DNA of 54,312 nt from Planctomycetota bacterium (GTDB lineage: Bacteria > Planctomycetota > Phycisphaerae > Phycisphaerales > UBA1924), in the NCBI GenBank assembly GCA_003696675.1, contig RFGH01000121.1, forward strand, positions 1-54,312. The letters run 5' to 3'. This document shows, piece after piece, positions 34,170 through 43,406 of this stretch. Position 1 is the stretch's first letter, and every line of letters starts with the position of its first letter. The position numbers were made by a program, and so were the translations under genes. Below the pieces are notes generated by a model that saw only the letters and a program-made list of their open reading frames with translations, searched no databases and was not told the DNA's origin.

Positions 34170-35645
34170 TCAACGGGTGCACGGCCCGTTGAAGGCCGTG
34201 ATGAACGACGCCACATCGAAGAAGTTGAACAGCCCGTTGGCGTCGAAGTCCGCCGCGGGATCCTGCTGGTTGTACGCCTCGATGAAGACGAGGATGTCGA
34301 AGATGTTCAGTTCCTCGTTGCCGTCAAAGTCACCCGGGTGTGTGCAGGCGTTGACGGTCCATTCGCGGGTTTCCGTGAGGAACAGGTCGCGGATGACCGG
34401 GTCGCGCACCCACGGGGTGTTGTCGACCACGGTGACGCGGACGGTGTGCTCGGTGTTCGGATCAAGCCCGAGGGTTGAGAGGTCGAGGGAGGTCTGGTCG
34501 AGCGCCGAGAAGACGATCTGCCCGTTGACCTCCCACTGGATGTTCAGGTCATGCCCGTTGGGCTGGACCGGGGCGCAGAAGAGCGTGTCGTTGTACGCCA
34601 GATCCGCGTCGGTCGGCGTGGCGTCTTCGATCGGGCGGACCTCGCGGTAGAACTCCTTGATGAGTTCCTCGGCACTGGGCAGGTTGAACCGTCGGCCCAG
34701 TGAGCGCATCATCGAGTTGTTGCTCGGGCGGAAGACGCCCTGTTCGGAGTAGTACCCGCCCTCGTAAGTCCCGACCGGCCCATCGAACAGGCCGTTGGAA
34801 ACGCCCATCCATCGCCACCACTTGCGTTCCTGCGAGACCTGCTGGGCCTGTGAATAGATGGAGACATTGGCCGGCCCGAGTTCGCCGCCGGTGTAGGTCG
34901 TCGGCCCGCCGTAGGTGTATTCGTCGGCGAGATTGCCGAGCGAATGGCCCAGCTCGTGGATGACGATCTGCGTGGCGGCCGAGTTGCGTCCGGACGAGGT
35001 GCAGACATTCGAGGAGGGGTAGCCCACGCCGCCGTACTTGGTGGTGTTGGCGATCGCGACGACCTGGTCGACATCGGTGGAGACACCGGCGCCGGCGTGG
35101 TTGAGGGCCTTGCTCACGCTGACGCACAGGGCCCGCTCGGTGCCGCCGCACCAGAACGCCATGTCGAGCGCGGTGTCGCGGAGGATGCCTTGGGTGGGAT
35201 CGTTGTCGACGCCGGACTCATTGGAGATCACCTCGACGCGATGGATGCGGAAGAACGGCTCGTAGGTGATGAACGGCTCGTATTGGAACAGGTCCGCCAC
35301 GATGTTGTCGACATCGGAATGGAAGAGGGCCTGCTGCGACGCGGTGTAGCCGTCGCCGACGAAGACGATGTCGATCCGGTTCGGCACGCTGCCGCGGAGC
35401 AGGTCCCGGTTGGCCAGGTGTTCGCGGAGGGCGACGGTCTCGGGGTCGAGGGTTTCGACGGGGATTCGTCGGCCGGTGAGCAGGCCGTTCTCGCCCGGCC
35501 AGCAGGCGTGGGCCAGTTCGACCCCGGGAAGGGTGGGGTGGACGGCGTGGCAGGCACGGTCGTGGTCGTGGAAACGCTGGGCGGCGGCCGGGGTCCCGGC
35601 GGACAGAAGGACCGAGAAGATCAGCGGCGCGTGGGTTGGACGCAT
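34170..35645 (-). CDS. Secreted M64-type metallopeptidase with dockerin anchor
   Basis: A 491-residue secreted protein. The signal peptide ends about residue 23 (GTPAAAQ). RIDIVFVGDGYTASQ opens a catalytic domain of the M64 (IgA-peptidase-like) type. HELGHSLGNLADEY (His230, Glu231, His234, with Asp241 likely the third ligand) is the zinc site, and CTSSGRNSAATQIVIHELGH is typical of the clan. An Ig-like stretch follows, and a GC-type dockerin anchor closes the protein (PGDFDGNEELNIFDILVF, then ADFDANGLFNFFDVASFI). AGGAG lies eight bases before the ATG. It probably cuts proteins or glycoproteins outside the cell. Confidence 0.88.
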   Translation of the reverse strand: MRPTHAPLIFSVLLSAGTPAAAQRFHDHDRACHAVHPTLPGVELAHACWPGENGLLTGRRIPVETLDPETVALREHLANRDLLRGSVPNRIDIVFVGDGYTASQQALFHSDVDNIVADLFQYEPFITYEPFFRIHRVEVISNESGVDNDPTQGILRDTALDMAFWCGGTERALCVSVSKALNHAGAGVSTDVDQVVAIANTTKYGGVGYPSSNVCTSSGRNSAATQIVIHELGHSLGNLADEYTYGGPTTYTGGELGPANVSIYSQAQQVSQERKWWRWMGVSNGLFDGPVGTYEGGYYSEQGVFRPSNNSMMRSLGRRFNLPSAEELIKEFYREVRPIEDATPTDADLAYNDTLFCAPVQPNGHDLNIQWEVNGQIVFSALDQTSLDLSTLGLDPNTEHTVRVTVVDNTPWVRDPVIRDLFLTETREWTVNACTHPGDFDGNEELNIFDILVFIEAYNQQDPAADFDANGLFNFFDVASFITAFNGPCTR

Positions 35646-35768
35646 CAGCGGGCTCCTGAGAATCTGACTCGCGAGGATCAGTCCGGGCGGACGGCACGGA
35701 GAACCCGGCCGCGTCTCAGGCATGTACGCGGATCGGGAGGCTCCGGTTTCGCAATATAAAGAGGGCGA

Positions 35769-36848
35769 TCACACGGGATCGGGCGCTCCGACCTGGATGC
35801 TCGAGCGCCAGGATTCGATCGCTCCACGCACCTCCGCAGGCGACCCCGATTCCCGCACCGCATCCTTGAGGGGCCGGCAGTGCCCCCCATTGATCGACCG
35901 TCCCAGCCAGCTGATCTTCTGGCGGATCACATGCATCGCGTGGTGCTCGCCGCGGAACTCGATCATTCGCTCGAAGTATCGCAGCACCGCATCAAGCCGT
36001 TCGTCCTCGGTCGGTGCGACCGTGATCGGGTCGACACCCCGTTGCAATGCCCAAGCCTCGCGGAAGATCCAAGGGTTCGCGAACGAGCCGCGCCCGATCA
36101 TGACGCCAGCGCAGCCGGTTTCGAGGATCATCGACACTGCGTCTTCCGGCGTCTTGATGTCGCCGTTGCCGACCACGGGGACGCCGCCGGACTCGGTGCC
36201 GTCGTAACGCCCGGTGGCATCCGCGACGGCGTCGACGACACGCTTGATCCCCTCGCGCCGACATTCGCCCTTGAAGCGTTGTTCCGTGGTCCGTCCGTGG
36301 ACCGTGATCAGTGCCGCCCCGCGTTCGCACAGCCCGACGGCGAGGTCACACGCAACGCCGTTGACATACGCGGATTCGTCCCAACCCAGGCGCATCTTCG
36401 CGGTCAGCGGGATGTGGGGCGGCAACGCGGCCCGGACCGCCTCGAAGATCGCGAAGGTGTTCGGCAGGTGGCACATCAGCATACTGCCGCCATTGCGTTT
36501 GCACACTTTGTCCACCGGGCAGCCCATGTTGATATCCACGACCGTCGCCCCGTGCTCGGCGCACCACCCCGCGCCCTCGGCCAGCAGGCCGGGGTCAGAG
36601 CCGTAGAGCTGCATGCCGACCGGGCGGTCGAGGTCGTTGGTGCGGGCCAGGTCGTAGGAAGTCTCGGACGAGCACAACAGACCCTGCGGGCTGAGCAGGT
36701 CGGTGCACGCCAGCCCGACGCCGCCGAGCTCGCGCACCGTCACCCGCCACGCCAGTTCGCACCACCCGGCGATAGGCGCGAGCAGCAGATTGGTCTCCAG
36801 CCGGACTGGGCTGGCGGGGGCCTTCAGAATGAGCGGGATACCAATCAC
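35769..36848 (-). CDS. tRNA-dihydrouridine synthase
   Basis: A 359-residue FMN enzyme that reduces uridines in tRNA D-loops. The TIM-barrel signatures are LLAPIAGWCELAWR, the active-site NMGCPVDKVCKRNGG with the catalytic Cys, ITVHGRTTEQRF, VVGNGDIKTPEDA and MIGRGSFANPWIF. The pattern is closest to the DusB group, so I leave out a gene symbol. The GTG start lies 5 bases after an AATAAT box, mirrored by the divergent ABC gene. A possible role with the convergent M64 gene is not suggested. Confidence 0.9.
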   Translation of the reverse strand: MIGIPLILKAPASPVRLETNLLLAPIAGWCELAWRVTVRELGGVGLACTDLLSPQGLLCSSETSYDLARTNDLDRPVGMQLYGSDPGLLAEGAGWCAEHGATVVDINMGCPVDKVCKRNGGSMLMCHLPNTFAIFEAVRAALPPHIPLTAKMRLGWDESAYVNGVACDLAVGLCERGAALITVHGRTTEQRFKGECRREGIKRVVDAVADATGRYDGTESGGVPVVGNGDIKTPEDAVSMILETGCAGVMIGRGSFANPWIFREAWALQRGVDPITVAPTEDERLDAVLRYFERMIEFRGEHHAMHVIRQKISWLGRSINGGHCRPLKDAVRESGSPAEVRGAIESWRSSIQVGAPDPV

Positions 36849-36853
36849 GGGCC

Positions 36854-36859
36854 ATTATT
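36854..36859 (-). promoter_or_regulatory. -10 box (AATAAT) of the dihydrouridine synthase gene
   Basis: AATAAT on the minus strand, five bases before the GTG at 36848. It forms the left arm of a compact divergent promoter with the box at 36878 in the 40-base gap. Confidence 0.4.
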
Positions 36860-36877
36860 GACGGACGCGCCCGGCGC

Positions 36878-36883
36878 TACACT
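36878..36883 (+). promoter_or_regulatory. -10 box (TACACT) of the ABC permease gene
   Basis: TACACT then five bases then the GTG at 36889. A weak -35 candidate TTATTG lies 17 bases upstream (36855-36860), overlapping the opposite -10. No Shine-Dalgarno is present. Confidence 0.45.
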
Positions 36884-36888
36884 CGCCC

Positions 36889-38517
36889 GTGTACCAGGCC
36901 CTCCTCACCCGCCGCTATCTGACCAGCAAGCTCATGCCCCTGCTCGCCATGGCGGCGGTGCTGCTGTCGGTCGCCACCATCCTGATCACCTGGTCGGTGA
37001 TGGGGGGGTTCCTCAACGCCCTGCTCAGCTCGGGGCGGACGCTGATCGGGGACGCCTTCATCGCCTGGCCCAATGTCGGTTTCGCATACTACGAGGAACT
37101 GGCCGAGGACCTAGAGGCCCATCCCAGGATCGAGGCGGCCGCCCCGGTCATCGAGACCTACGGCATGGTCCGGCTGCCCGACGACCGGGTCGAGCTGATC
37201 CAGGTGACCGGGGTCGAGGTCGCGAGCTACTCGGCGGTGACAGGGTTCGGCGACACGCTGTGGTGGAAGCCGCTGGACAAGCCAACACGCAAGGACAAGG
37301 ACCGGCGCGATCCGCGCCTGGACCCCAACAACCGCCCCGTGCTCACGGAGTTCGTCGAGAACGGGCTGGCGATGACACGCCCGGACCCCGACACCGGCGT
37401 GCCGCTGCCCGCCGGCATCCTGGGCGTGGAGGTGACCGGGCTGAACTACCGCACCTCGGGCGGTATCTACATCCCCATCAACGGACAGCGCGCCCTGCCC
37501 TCCGGCGGCATCGAGTCGCTCGACCTGTTCATGCCCCGCAATGGATCGGTGGGGCTCACGCTGCTGAGCCTGGACTCGACCGGCAAGCCCACCGACCCGG
37601 TCAGCCGCGTGCTGCCGATCGCCAACGAGTTCCAGAGCGGCATCTACGAGGTCGACTCCAAGACCCTCATCGCCCCGCTCGACCTGATCCAGCGCATGCT
37701 TCGCATGGAGGAAGCCCGGCGGGTGGCCAGCGAAGGCGCGGACGATCCGTGGGGCTACGAGACCGATCCGCAGACCGGCGAGCTCCGGCCCGCCGTACCG
37801 AAGGCCACCGCCGCCGACCCCGCCCGCGTCACCACGGTGCTCATCCGCGGCGTCCCGGGCACGACCCCGGACGAGGTCGCGGCCATCGCCGACAGCATCT
37901 ACGAGCAGTTCGCCGCACGCCACGCCGGAGAGGTCCCCGACGCGTTTTCCATCCAGATCAGCACCTGGGAGGATCGCAATCGCACGATGATTGCCGCGGT
38001 CAAGAAGGAGACCGCGCTCGTGCTGGTCATCTTCGGCATCATCTGCTTCACCACGGTGTTTCTGGTGCTCGCGATCTTCTGGTCGATGATCAGCGAGAAG
38101 ACCCGCGACATCGGCATCTTGCGGGCGCTCGGGGCCAGCACGCCCGGCGTGGCGTGGCTCTGGCTCCGTTACGGGGCCGCCATCGGCGTGGTGGGGGCCG
38201 TGCTCGGCCTGGTCGCCGGCTGGCTGATCGTGACGAACATCAACGCCATCCACGACTGGCTGGGCGAGGTATTAGGCCCATGGTTGAGTGGCGTGCTCTC
38301 GACCATTTCCGGCTGGTTCGGAGGCGATCCCATTCTGATTAATCTCGTGATTTGGGACCCACGGGTGTATTACTTTGTGGAGATCCCGCGCAAGGTCGAG
38401 CCGGGTAAAGCCGCGATTGTTTTCGTTGCGGGCGTGCTGACCTGCGTGCTCGGCGCGCTCATCCCGGCCGTCCGCAGCGCCCGCATGGACCCCGTCAAGT
38501 CGCTGAGGTTCGAATGA
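36889..38517 (+). CDS. ABC transporter permease, FtsX/LolC-LolE type
   Basis: A 542-residue membrane protein. One transmembrane helix (about 16-40, LLAMAAVLLSVATILITWSVMGG) precedes a large periplasmic domain of the MacB/LolE type (about 45-380). Three C-terminal helices follow (ALVLVIFGIICFTTVFLVLAIFWSM, a GAAIGVVGAVLGLVAGWLI helix and the last AAIVFVAGVLTCVLGALIPAV), with the FtsX cytoplasmic motif EKTRDIGILRALGAS. It should form a dimer with the downstream ATPase for lipoprotein release or outer-membrane transport. GTG start, leaderless promoter, and a four-base overlap with the ATPase gene. Confidence 0.9.
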   Translation: MYQALLTRRYLTSKLMPLLAMAAVLLSVATILITWSVMGGFLNALLSSGRTLIGDAFIAWPNVGFAYYEELAEDLEAHPRIEAAAPVIETYGMVRLPDDRVELIQVTGVEVASYSAVTGFGDTLWWKPLDKPTRKDKDRRDPRLDPNNRPVLTEFVENGLAMTRPDPDTGVPLPAGILGVEVTGLNYRTSGGIYIPINGQRALPSGGIESLDLFMPRNGSVGLTLLSLDSTGKPTDPVSRVLPIANEFQSGIYEVDSKTLIAPLDLIQRMLRMEEARRVASEGADDPWGYETDPQTGELRPAVPKATAADPARVTTVLIRGVPGTTPDEVAAIADSIYEQFAARHAGEVPDAFSIQISTWEDRNRTMIAAVKKETALVLVIFGIICFTTVFLVLAIFWSMISEKTRDIGILRALGASTPGVAWLWLRYGAAIGVVGAVLGLVAGWLIVTNINAIHDWLGEVLGPWLSGVLSTISGWFGGDPILINLVIWDPRVYYFVEIPRKVEPGKAAIVFVAGVLTCVLGALIPAVRSARMDPVKSLRFE

Positions 38518-39320
38518 CCAGCCACAGCGAACACATCCTCGCCGTCAGCGGTCTCCGCAAGACCTACAAGCTCGGACGGGTGCCCGTCCCGGTCCTCCAC
38601 GGCGTCGACATGGCCGTCAAGAAGCGCGAATGGGTCGCCATCCTCGGTGCCTCCGGCTCGGGCAAGTCCACCCTGCTGCATCTCTGCGGCGGTCTCGACC
38701 GCCCCGATCGCGTCAAGGGCGACCAGCCCAAACCAAAGATCGTGTTCGAGGGGCGTGATATCGCCGCCATGGGCAAGCGTGACCTCGACCGATACCGCAG
38801 CCGAAATGTCGGCTTCGTGTTCCAGTTCTACCACCTGCTGCCCGAGCTGACCGTCATCGAGAATGTCACCGTCGGCGCCATGATCCGGCACGGGCGGTTC
38901 GGCTACATGGCTCACAGGGGTGAGAGTGAGAAGCGGGCCAAGGCGCTGCTCGAGTCCTTCGGGCTCGGGCACCGGCTCAGGCATCGCCCCGCCGAACTCT
39001 CCGGCGGCGAACGCCAGCGCGTCGCCATCGCACGGGCCCTGATCAACGACCCCGACCTGCTCCTGGCCGACGAGCCTACCGGCAATCTCGACCGCACCAC
39101 CGGCGGGGCCATCCTCGACGCCATCGCCGAGCACCGGGCCCGGACGGGCCTGACCATCCTGATGGTCACCCACGACGAGCGGATCGCCGAACGGGCCGAT
39201 CGGGTCGTCCGTCTGGCCGACGGGCGTGTGATCGAGGGCTCATTGCCCGCCGAAATCGGCCCCAGTGACCCAGAAATCGAAGTTGGAACCATGCCCACGC
39301 CGGACGCTCCGGGGCGATAG
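38514..39320 (+). CDS. ABC transporter ATP-binding protein, LolD type
   Basis: A 268-residue ATPase with Walker A GASGSGKST, signature LSGGERQRVAIARAL, Walker B LLLADEPTGNLD and H-loop VTHDERIAERADRV, in the order of the LolD/MacB family. It has about 30 extra C-terminal residues beyond the family domain. Its start overlaps the permease stop (ATGA), giving coupled translation. It drives the upstream LolC/E-type protein. Only one permease gene is present, so the permease probably homodimerises. Lipoprotein sorting is the inferred task. Confidence 0.9.
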   Translation: MTSHSEHILAVSGLRKTYKLGRVPVPVLHGVDMAVKKREWVAILGASGSGKSTLLHLCGGLDRPDRVKGDQPKPKIVFEGRDIAAMGKRDLDRYRSRNVGFVFQFYHLLPELTVIENVTVGAMIRHGRFGYMAHRGESEKRAKALLESFGLGHRLRHRPAELSGGERQRVAIARALINDPDLLLADEPTGNLDRTTGGAILDAIAEHRARTGLTILMVTHDERIAERADRVVRLADGRVIEGSLPAEIGPSDPEIEVGTMPTPDAPGR

Positions 39321-39331
39321 GATCGGTGATC

Positions 39332-39349
39332 GCCCGGGGCGGCCCGGGC
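39332..39349 (+). terminator. GC-rich hairpin after the LolD-type gene
   Basis: GCCCGGG, a GCGG loop, then CCCGGGC: a perfect seven-base stem 12 bases after the stop. There is no T tract, so this may attenuate rather than end transcription. Confidence 0.3.
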
Positions 39350-39389
39350 TCCATGCACGCAAGGAACAAGGCCACCTCTCCCCGCCACC

Positions 39390-40208
39390 ATGACCCACGC
39401 CACGCATTTGACCGACGCCGAGCGAACCGCGGTCGCCCTGACCTCGCCCAACGGGCTTGAGGTCCGGGCCGATGTGGTCCGCACCGGGACCGGTCCGCGC
39501 GTGGTCTTCCTCCACGGTCTGGTGGGTCTCAACGAGCACTGGGAGGAAGTGGTTGCACGCATCCGCGACAAGGCCGAGTGCATCACCCTCGAACTGCCCC
39601 TGCTCGAACTCCGCGGCGACGACTGCTCGCTCTGGTCCGTTGTCGAGATGACCCAGCAGTTTCTCGACCGCCATGTCGACGGCCCTAGCGTCCTGGTGGG
39701 CAACTCGTTCGGGGGCCATGTCGCCCTCCGCATCGCCCACCGCCGACCGGACCTGGTCAGGGCACTCGTCCTCGCCGGTTCATCGGGCCTCATCGAGCGA
39801 ACTATGGTCCGCGGCGCACCCGTTCGCCCCAGCAAGGAATGGCTGGAGGAGAAGATCGGCGAGCTGTTTTATGACAAGTCCGTCATGAATCCCGGCGATG
39901 TCGAGCGAGCCTACAAACTGCTCAACGAACGCGGTGGGGCACGCGCGATGGTGAAACTCTCGAAAACCGCCCGCCGCGACAACATGACCGACGACCTCGC
40001 CGACATCGCCTGTCCCACCCTGCTCATCTGGGGCAAGCAGGATGTCGTCACCCCCCCCAGCGCCGGCCAGGGCTTCACTGAGCTCATGCCCGATGCCCGC
40101 ATTGTCTGGCTCGAGAACTGCGGCCACGCCCCGATGCTCGAGTCCCCCATACCCTTTGCCGAGGCGATGCGATCCTTCCTCGACGAACTGGAGACCCGCG
40201 AGCGGTGA
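39390..40208 (+). CDS. Alpha/beta-fold hydrolase
   Basis: A 272-residue cytoplasmic hydrolase of the lipase/esterase-like group. FLHGLVGLNEHW is the oxyanion part and VLVGNSFGGHVALRIA the nucleophile elbow (Ser in G-N-S-F-G). The late IWGKQDVVTPPSAG and ENCGHAPMLESP supply the acid and His. The cap region is short. The substrate is unknown. Its stop overlaps the GH3-type gene by four bases (GTGA), so the pair is translationally coupled. The shared transcript suggests that the hydrolase makes or removes the acid handled by the GH3 enzyme, by inference. Confidence 0.85.
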   Translation: MTHATHLTDAERTAVALTSPNGLEVRADVVRTGTGPRVVFLHGLVGLNEHWEEVVARIRDKAECITLELPLLELRGDDCSLWSVVEMTQQFLDRHVDGPSVLVGNSFGGHVALRIAHRRPDLVRALVLAGSSGLIERTMVRGAPVRPSKEWLEEKIGELFYDKSVMNPGDVERAYKLLNERGGARAMVKLSKTARRDNMTDDLADIACPTLLIWGKQDVVTPPSAGQGFTELMPDARIVWLENCGHAPMLESPIPFAEAMRSFLDELETRER

Positions 40209-41896
40209 ACACACTCACCCCCGCGCCCACACCCACCGCCAGCCCGCGACCGGCCCCCACGCCGGACGCACCGCCGTCCCCGACTTCGCTCGTCGGCAGG
40301 CTCATCGCCGCCCGCGTGGCCCGGCGACGAAGAAAACTCGCCAACACCGACTGGTGGCGACGGAACACCGCCCGTGTCCAGCACCGCCAGCTCCAGTCCC
40401 TGATGTCCGCCGGCATGTTCTGCCGCTTCGGCAAGCAGCACGGCTTCGAACGCATGCTCGGCATGCACGACCCCGAGGAACGCTACCAAGCCTACACAAA
40501 GGAAGTGCCCGTCCGAGACTGGTACGCATTCAAGGACGACATCGCCGAGATGCGCGAGCAGGGCAAGCGAGGCGTCCTCTGGCCCGGGCTCGTCACCCGC
40601 TTCGCCCAGACCAGCGGCACCACCGCCGGCGACAAGTTCATCCCCGTCTCAGACGAGATGATGCGGTCCAACTACCTCGCATCGCTCGATATCTTCGCCC
40701 ACCTCATCAACCGAGGCGTCTCGCCGGCCCGCATCATGGGCGGCCGCTGCCTCTTCCTCGGCGGCTCCAGCGATCTTTCCTACAACGAGCACGGCATCGC
40801 CACCGGCGATCTGTCCGGCCTGGTCACACCCCTCATCCGCTGGCCTCTCTCCAAGATCTACTCCCCAGGCCGCGAGATCGCCCTGATGAGCGACTGGCCC
40901 GCCAAAATCGACGCGATGGCCCGACTGACCATCGACCAGGACATCCGATTCATCTCCGGCATGCCCTCGTGGGCGCTCGTGCTCATCGACCGCGTTCTCG
41001 AACTCGCCCGAGAGCGAGGCCGCAAGAGCGTCACCTGCGCCCGAGACATCTGGCCCAATCTCGAGGTCTTCGTCCACGGCGGCGTCAAGTACACGCCCTT
41101 CCTGCCCCGCATGTGCCGCGCCTTCTCGGGCGATCCGCTCGTCGATTTTCCCTGCCGCCAAGAGCTCTACCCCGCCTCCGAGGGCTTCATCGCCATGCAG
41201 GATCGCACCGGCGATCCCGGCATGCGCCTGCTCAGCGACATCGGCACCTTCTACGAGTTCGTTCCCCTCGAACGCATCAACGACGACAACCCCGAAGCCT
41301 TCCCCTGCTGGCGGGTCGACAAGGGACAGAAGTATGTCGTCGTCATGTCCACCAACGCCGGGCTGTGGCGCTATGTCATCGGCGATGTCGTCGAGTTCGA
41401 CACCATCCCGGGCGATCTCGAAGGCAACGGCGGCGACGGCCCCTGCCGCCTGCGCATCGTCGGGCGCCACCGCCACTTCATCAACGCCTTCGGCGAGAAC
41501 CTCATCGTCGAGCACATCGAGCACGGCGTCGCCGAAGCCGCCCGCGCCACGGGCCTTGAAGTTGGCGAGTTCACCGCCGCACCGGTCTATCCAACCGAGA
41601 CCACCCGTCCTGGGCTCGAACTGGTCGTCGAGGTTCTCGAATCAACCGATCCGGGCGCCCTCGCCCGTTTCGGGGAGGTCTTCGACGCCGCGGTCAAGGC
41701 GGTCAATGTTGACTACACCACCAAGCGAGCCGACTCAGTGGGCATGCAGCCGCCGACGATCACGCCCGTGCCACCGGGCACCTTCCACCGCTGGCTCGAC
41801 GCCGCCGGCAAGCTCGGCGGGCAGCACAAATGCCCCCGTTGCGCCAACCACCGCGACATCATCGACGCGGTGAAAGCCGCGGCCTCCAACGAATAA
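40205..41896 (+). CDS. GH3-family acyl-adenylate-forming enzyme
   Basis: A 563-residue member of the GH3 family, known in plants for conjugating jasmonate or auxin to amino acids; bacterial roles are largely unknown. Visible elements are TRFAQTSGTTAGDKFIPVS (the adenylate phosphate loop), LYPASEGFIAMQ, the hinge and C-terminal VVVMSTNAGLWRYVIGDVVEFD, IVGRHRHFINAFGENLIVEHIEHG, and FHRWLDAAGKLGGQHKCPR at the end. Acyl activation of a carboxylic acid followed by amide or ester formation is expected. GTG start inside the hydrolase stop. Confidence 0.88.
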   Translation: MNTLTPAPTPTASPRPAPTPDAPPSPTSLVGRLIAARVARRRRKLANTDWWRRNTARVQHRQLQSLMSAGMFCRFGKQHGFERMLGMHDPEERYQAYTKEVPVRDWYAFKDDIAEMREQGKRGVLWPGLVTRFAQTSGTTAGDKFIPVSDEMMRSNYLASLDIFAHLINRGVSPARIMGGRCLFLGGSSDLSYNEHGIATGDLSGLVTPLIRWPLSKIYSPGREIALMSDWPAKIDAMARLTIDQDIRFISGMPSWALVLIDRVLELARERGRKSVTCARDIWPNLEVFVHGGVKYTPFLPRMCRAFSGDPLVDFPCRQELYPASEGFIAMQDRTGDPGMRLLSDIGTFYEFVPLERINDDNPEAFPCWRVDKGQKYVVVMSTNAGLWRYVIGDVVEFDTIPGDLEGNGGDGPCRLRIVGRHRHFINAFGENLIVEHIEHGVAEAARATGLEVGEFTAAPVYPTETTRPGLELVVEVLESTDPGALARFGEVFDAAVKAVNVDYTTKRADSVGMQPPTITPVPPGTFHRWLDAAGKLGGQHKCPRCANHRDIIDAVKAAASNE

Positions 41897-41971
41897 GCTG
41901 TGAAACCACTTCCGCCCGCCCCGGACTATCATGCTCCGGGTCGTGAACTGCACCCCCGAAGGAGGTCACGG

Positions 41972-42511
41972 ATGCCTGACAACCGTTCCTGCGGCGGCCC
42001 ATGCCAGAACAGTGTGGCCGCCGCCGCCGACGCCATCCTCGCCCAGTGCGAGTCCTTCATCCGCGATGTACCCGAATCGCACTACACCAAGCCCGCCAGC
42101 ACCGTCACCGGCGGCACCATCGGCAAACATGCCCGCCACATCCTCGACCACTTCCGCGCCGCACTCTGCACCCCCTCCTGCGACGCCATCGACTACGACC
42201 ACCGCACCCGCGGCGGATCGGTCGAGACCAGCACCGACGCCGCCTGCGCCGAGATCGCCGAACTCCGCTCGCTGCTCACACGCATCACCGATGAACGCAT
42301 CAACGAGCCCGTCACCGCCCGCGTCATGCTCACCGGCGACGGGCAACTCGCCGACCTCAAGAGCACCCTCGGACGCGAGCTCTTCTTCGCCACCCACCAC
42401 GCCATCCACCACCACGCCATGATGAAGACGATCGGACGCGAGTTCGGCATCGAGGCCCCCGCCGGCTTCGGCACCGCGCCTTCGACCATCAACTTCGAAG
42501 CCGCCCGCTGA
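41972..42511 (+). CDS. DinB/YfiT-fold protein
   Basis: A 179-residue helical-bundle protein of the DinB superfamily. GGTIGKHARHILDHFRAAL and the closing ELFFATHHAIHHHAMMKTIGREFGIEAP supply the three histidines expected to bind a metal; a RTRGGSVETSTDAACAEIAELRS helix joins them. Members are thiol-dependent transferases or stress proteins; the partner is not known. The ATG at 41972 is supported by AAGGAGGT, an ideal Shine-Dalgarno, and a TATCAT -10 box lies at 41927. An in-frame start 24 codons earlier is rejected. Confidence 0.8.
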   Translation: MPDNRSCGGPCQNSVAAAADAILAQCESFIRDVPESHYTKPASTVTGGTIGKHARHILDHFRAALCTPSCDAIDYDHRTRGGSVETSTDAACAEIAELRSLLTRITDERINEPVTARVMLTGDGQLADLKSTLGRELFFATHHAIHHHAMMKTIGREFGIEAPAGFGTAPSTINFEAAR

Positions 42512-42610
42512 TCGGCGATGAACCGGCGATCCAGCAAAGCTCAAGGCGCAAACACGAAGCGTTCCTGATCCCGGTTTGCCATATATCGCTCTGCCATTTG
42601 GAGCTTTCCC

Positions 42611-43339
42611 ATCTGCACGCTGACCGTCATCCGAACCGCGACCGGCTGCCGCCTGGTGCATTCGAGGGACGAGCTGCGCACACGCTCCGAGAGCCTCCCC
42701 CCCGCCTGGCATCCGCTCTCATCCGGCCGCCGAGCCATCTGGCCCACAGACCCCGACGCCGGCGGCACCTGGATCGCCGTCCGCGACGACGGGCTGTCTA
42801 TCTCCCTGCTCAACCGCAACATCCCCCCCAACGGCCGCCCGGAGCCGACCGCCTCCCGCGGCGGGCTCATCCCCGACCTGATCGACCTCGACACCCCCGA
42901 GCGCATCCTCGCTGCCCTCGCCGCCCGAGATCTGGCCCCCGTCGCCCCATTCCGGCTGCTCGCGCTCGACGCCCAGGGCCGCGGCGGGCTGGTCACCTGG
43001 AACGGGCTCGCCCTGACCGAGCCGGACGACATGGACCCCCCCATGTGCCTGGCCTCCTCCGGGCTCGGCGACGACAAGGTCATGGTGCGCCAGCCCTTGT
43101 TTGAGTCGACCGTCGCCGTCGAGCCCACCCCGCGCCGCCAGGACGCCTTCCACCGCCACCGCTGGGACGACCGCCCGGAGGTCTCCGTGCTCATGAGCCG
43201 GGCCGACGCCCGCACCGTCAGCATCACCACCGTCGAGATCGCCCGCGGCTTCGATCCCGTCTTCCGCGTCGAGCCCCTGCCCGCCGCCGAGCCGTGGTGC
43301 GACCCCGTCGGCGCCCGGGCCGCCGCACGCCGACACTGA
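42611..43339 (+). CDS. NRDE/TANGO2-family protein with apparent ATC start
   Basis: The family begins Met-Cys-Thr, with Cys2 thought to be the active nucleophile, followed by a conserved NRDE box. Here the same reading frame gives ATC-TGC-ACG (I/M-C-T) at 42611, LVHSRDELRTRSE at about residue 14, then WPTDPDAGGTWIAVRDDG and LLNRN, all typical. No ATG, GTG or TTG lies between the upstream in-frame TGA and this Cys. A GGAG at 42600-42603 stands seven bases before the ATC. I therefore annotate an AUC start (242 residues). A GTG at 42656 would drop Cys2 and the first strand. A miscalled base is the simple alternative. Confidence 0.7.
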   Translation: MCTLTVIRTATGCRLVHSRDELRTRSESLPPAWHPLSSGRRAIWPTDPDAGGTWIAVRDDGLSISLLNRNIPPNGRPEPTASRGGLIPDLIDLDTPERILAALAARDLAPVAPFRLLALDAQGRGGLVTWNGLALTEPDDMDPPMCLASSGLGDDKVMVRQPLFESTVAVEPTPRRQDAFHRHRWDDRPEVSVLMSRADARTVSITTVEIARGFDPVFRVEPLPAAEPWCDPVGARAAARRH

Positions 43340-43406
43340 CGAACCCCCTGGCCCGCCACATCCACACAAACACCCGACACCGGCCCCCACACCGCGTGCG
43401 CCCCGC

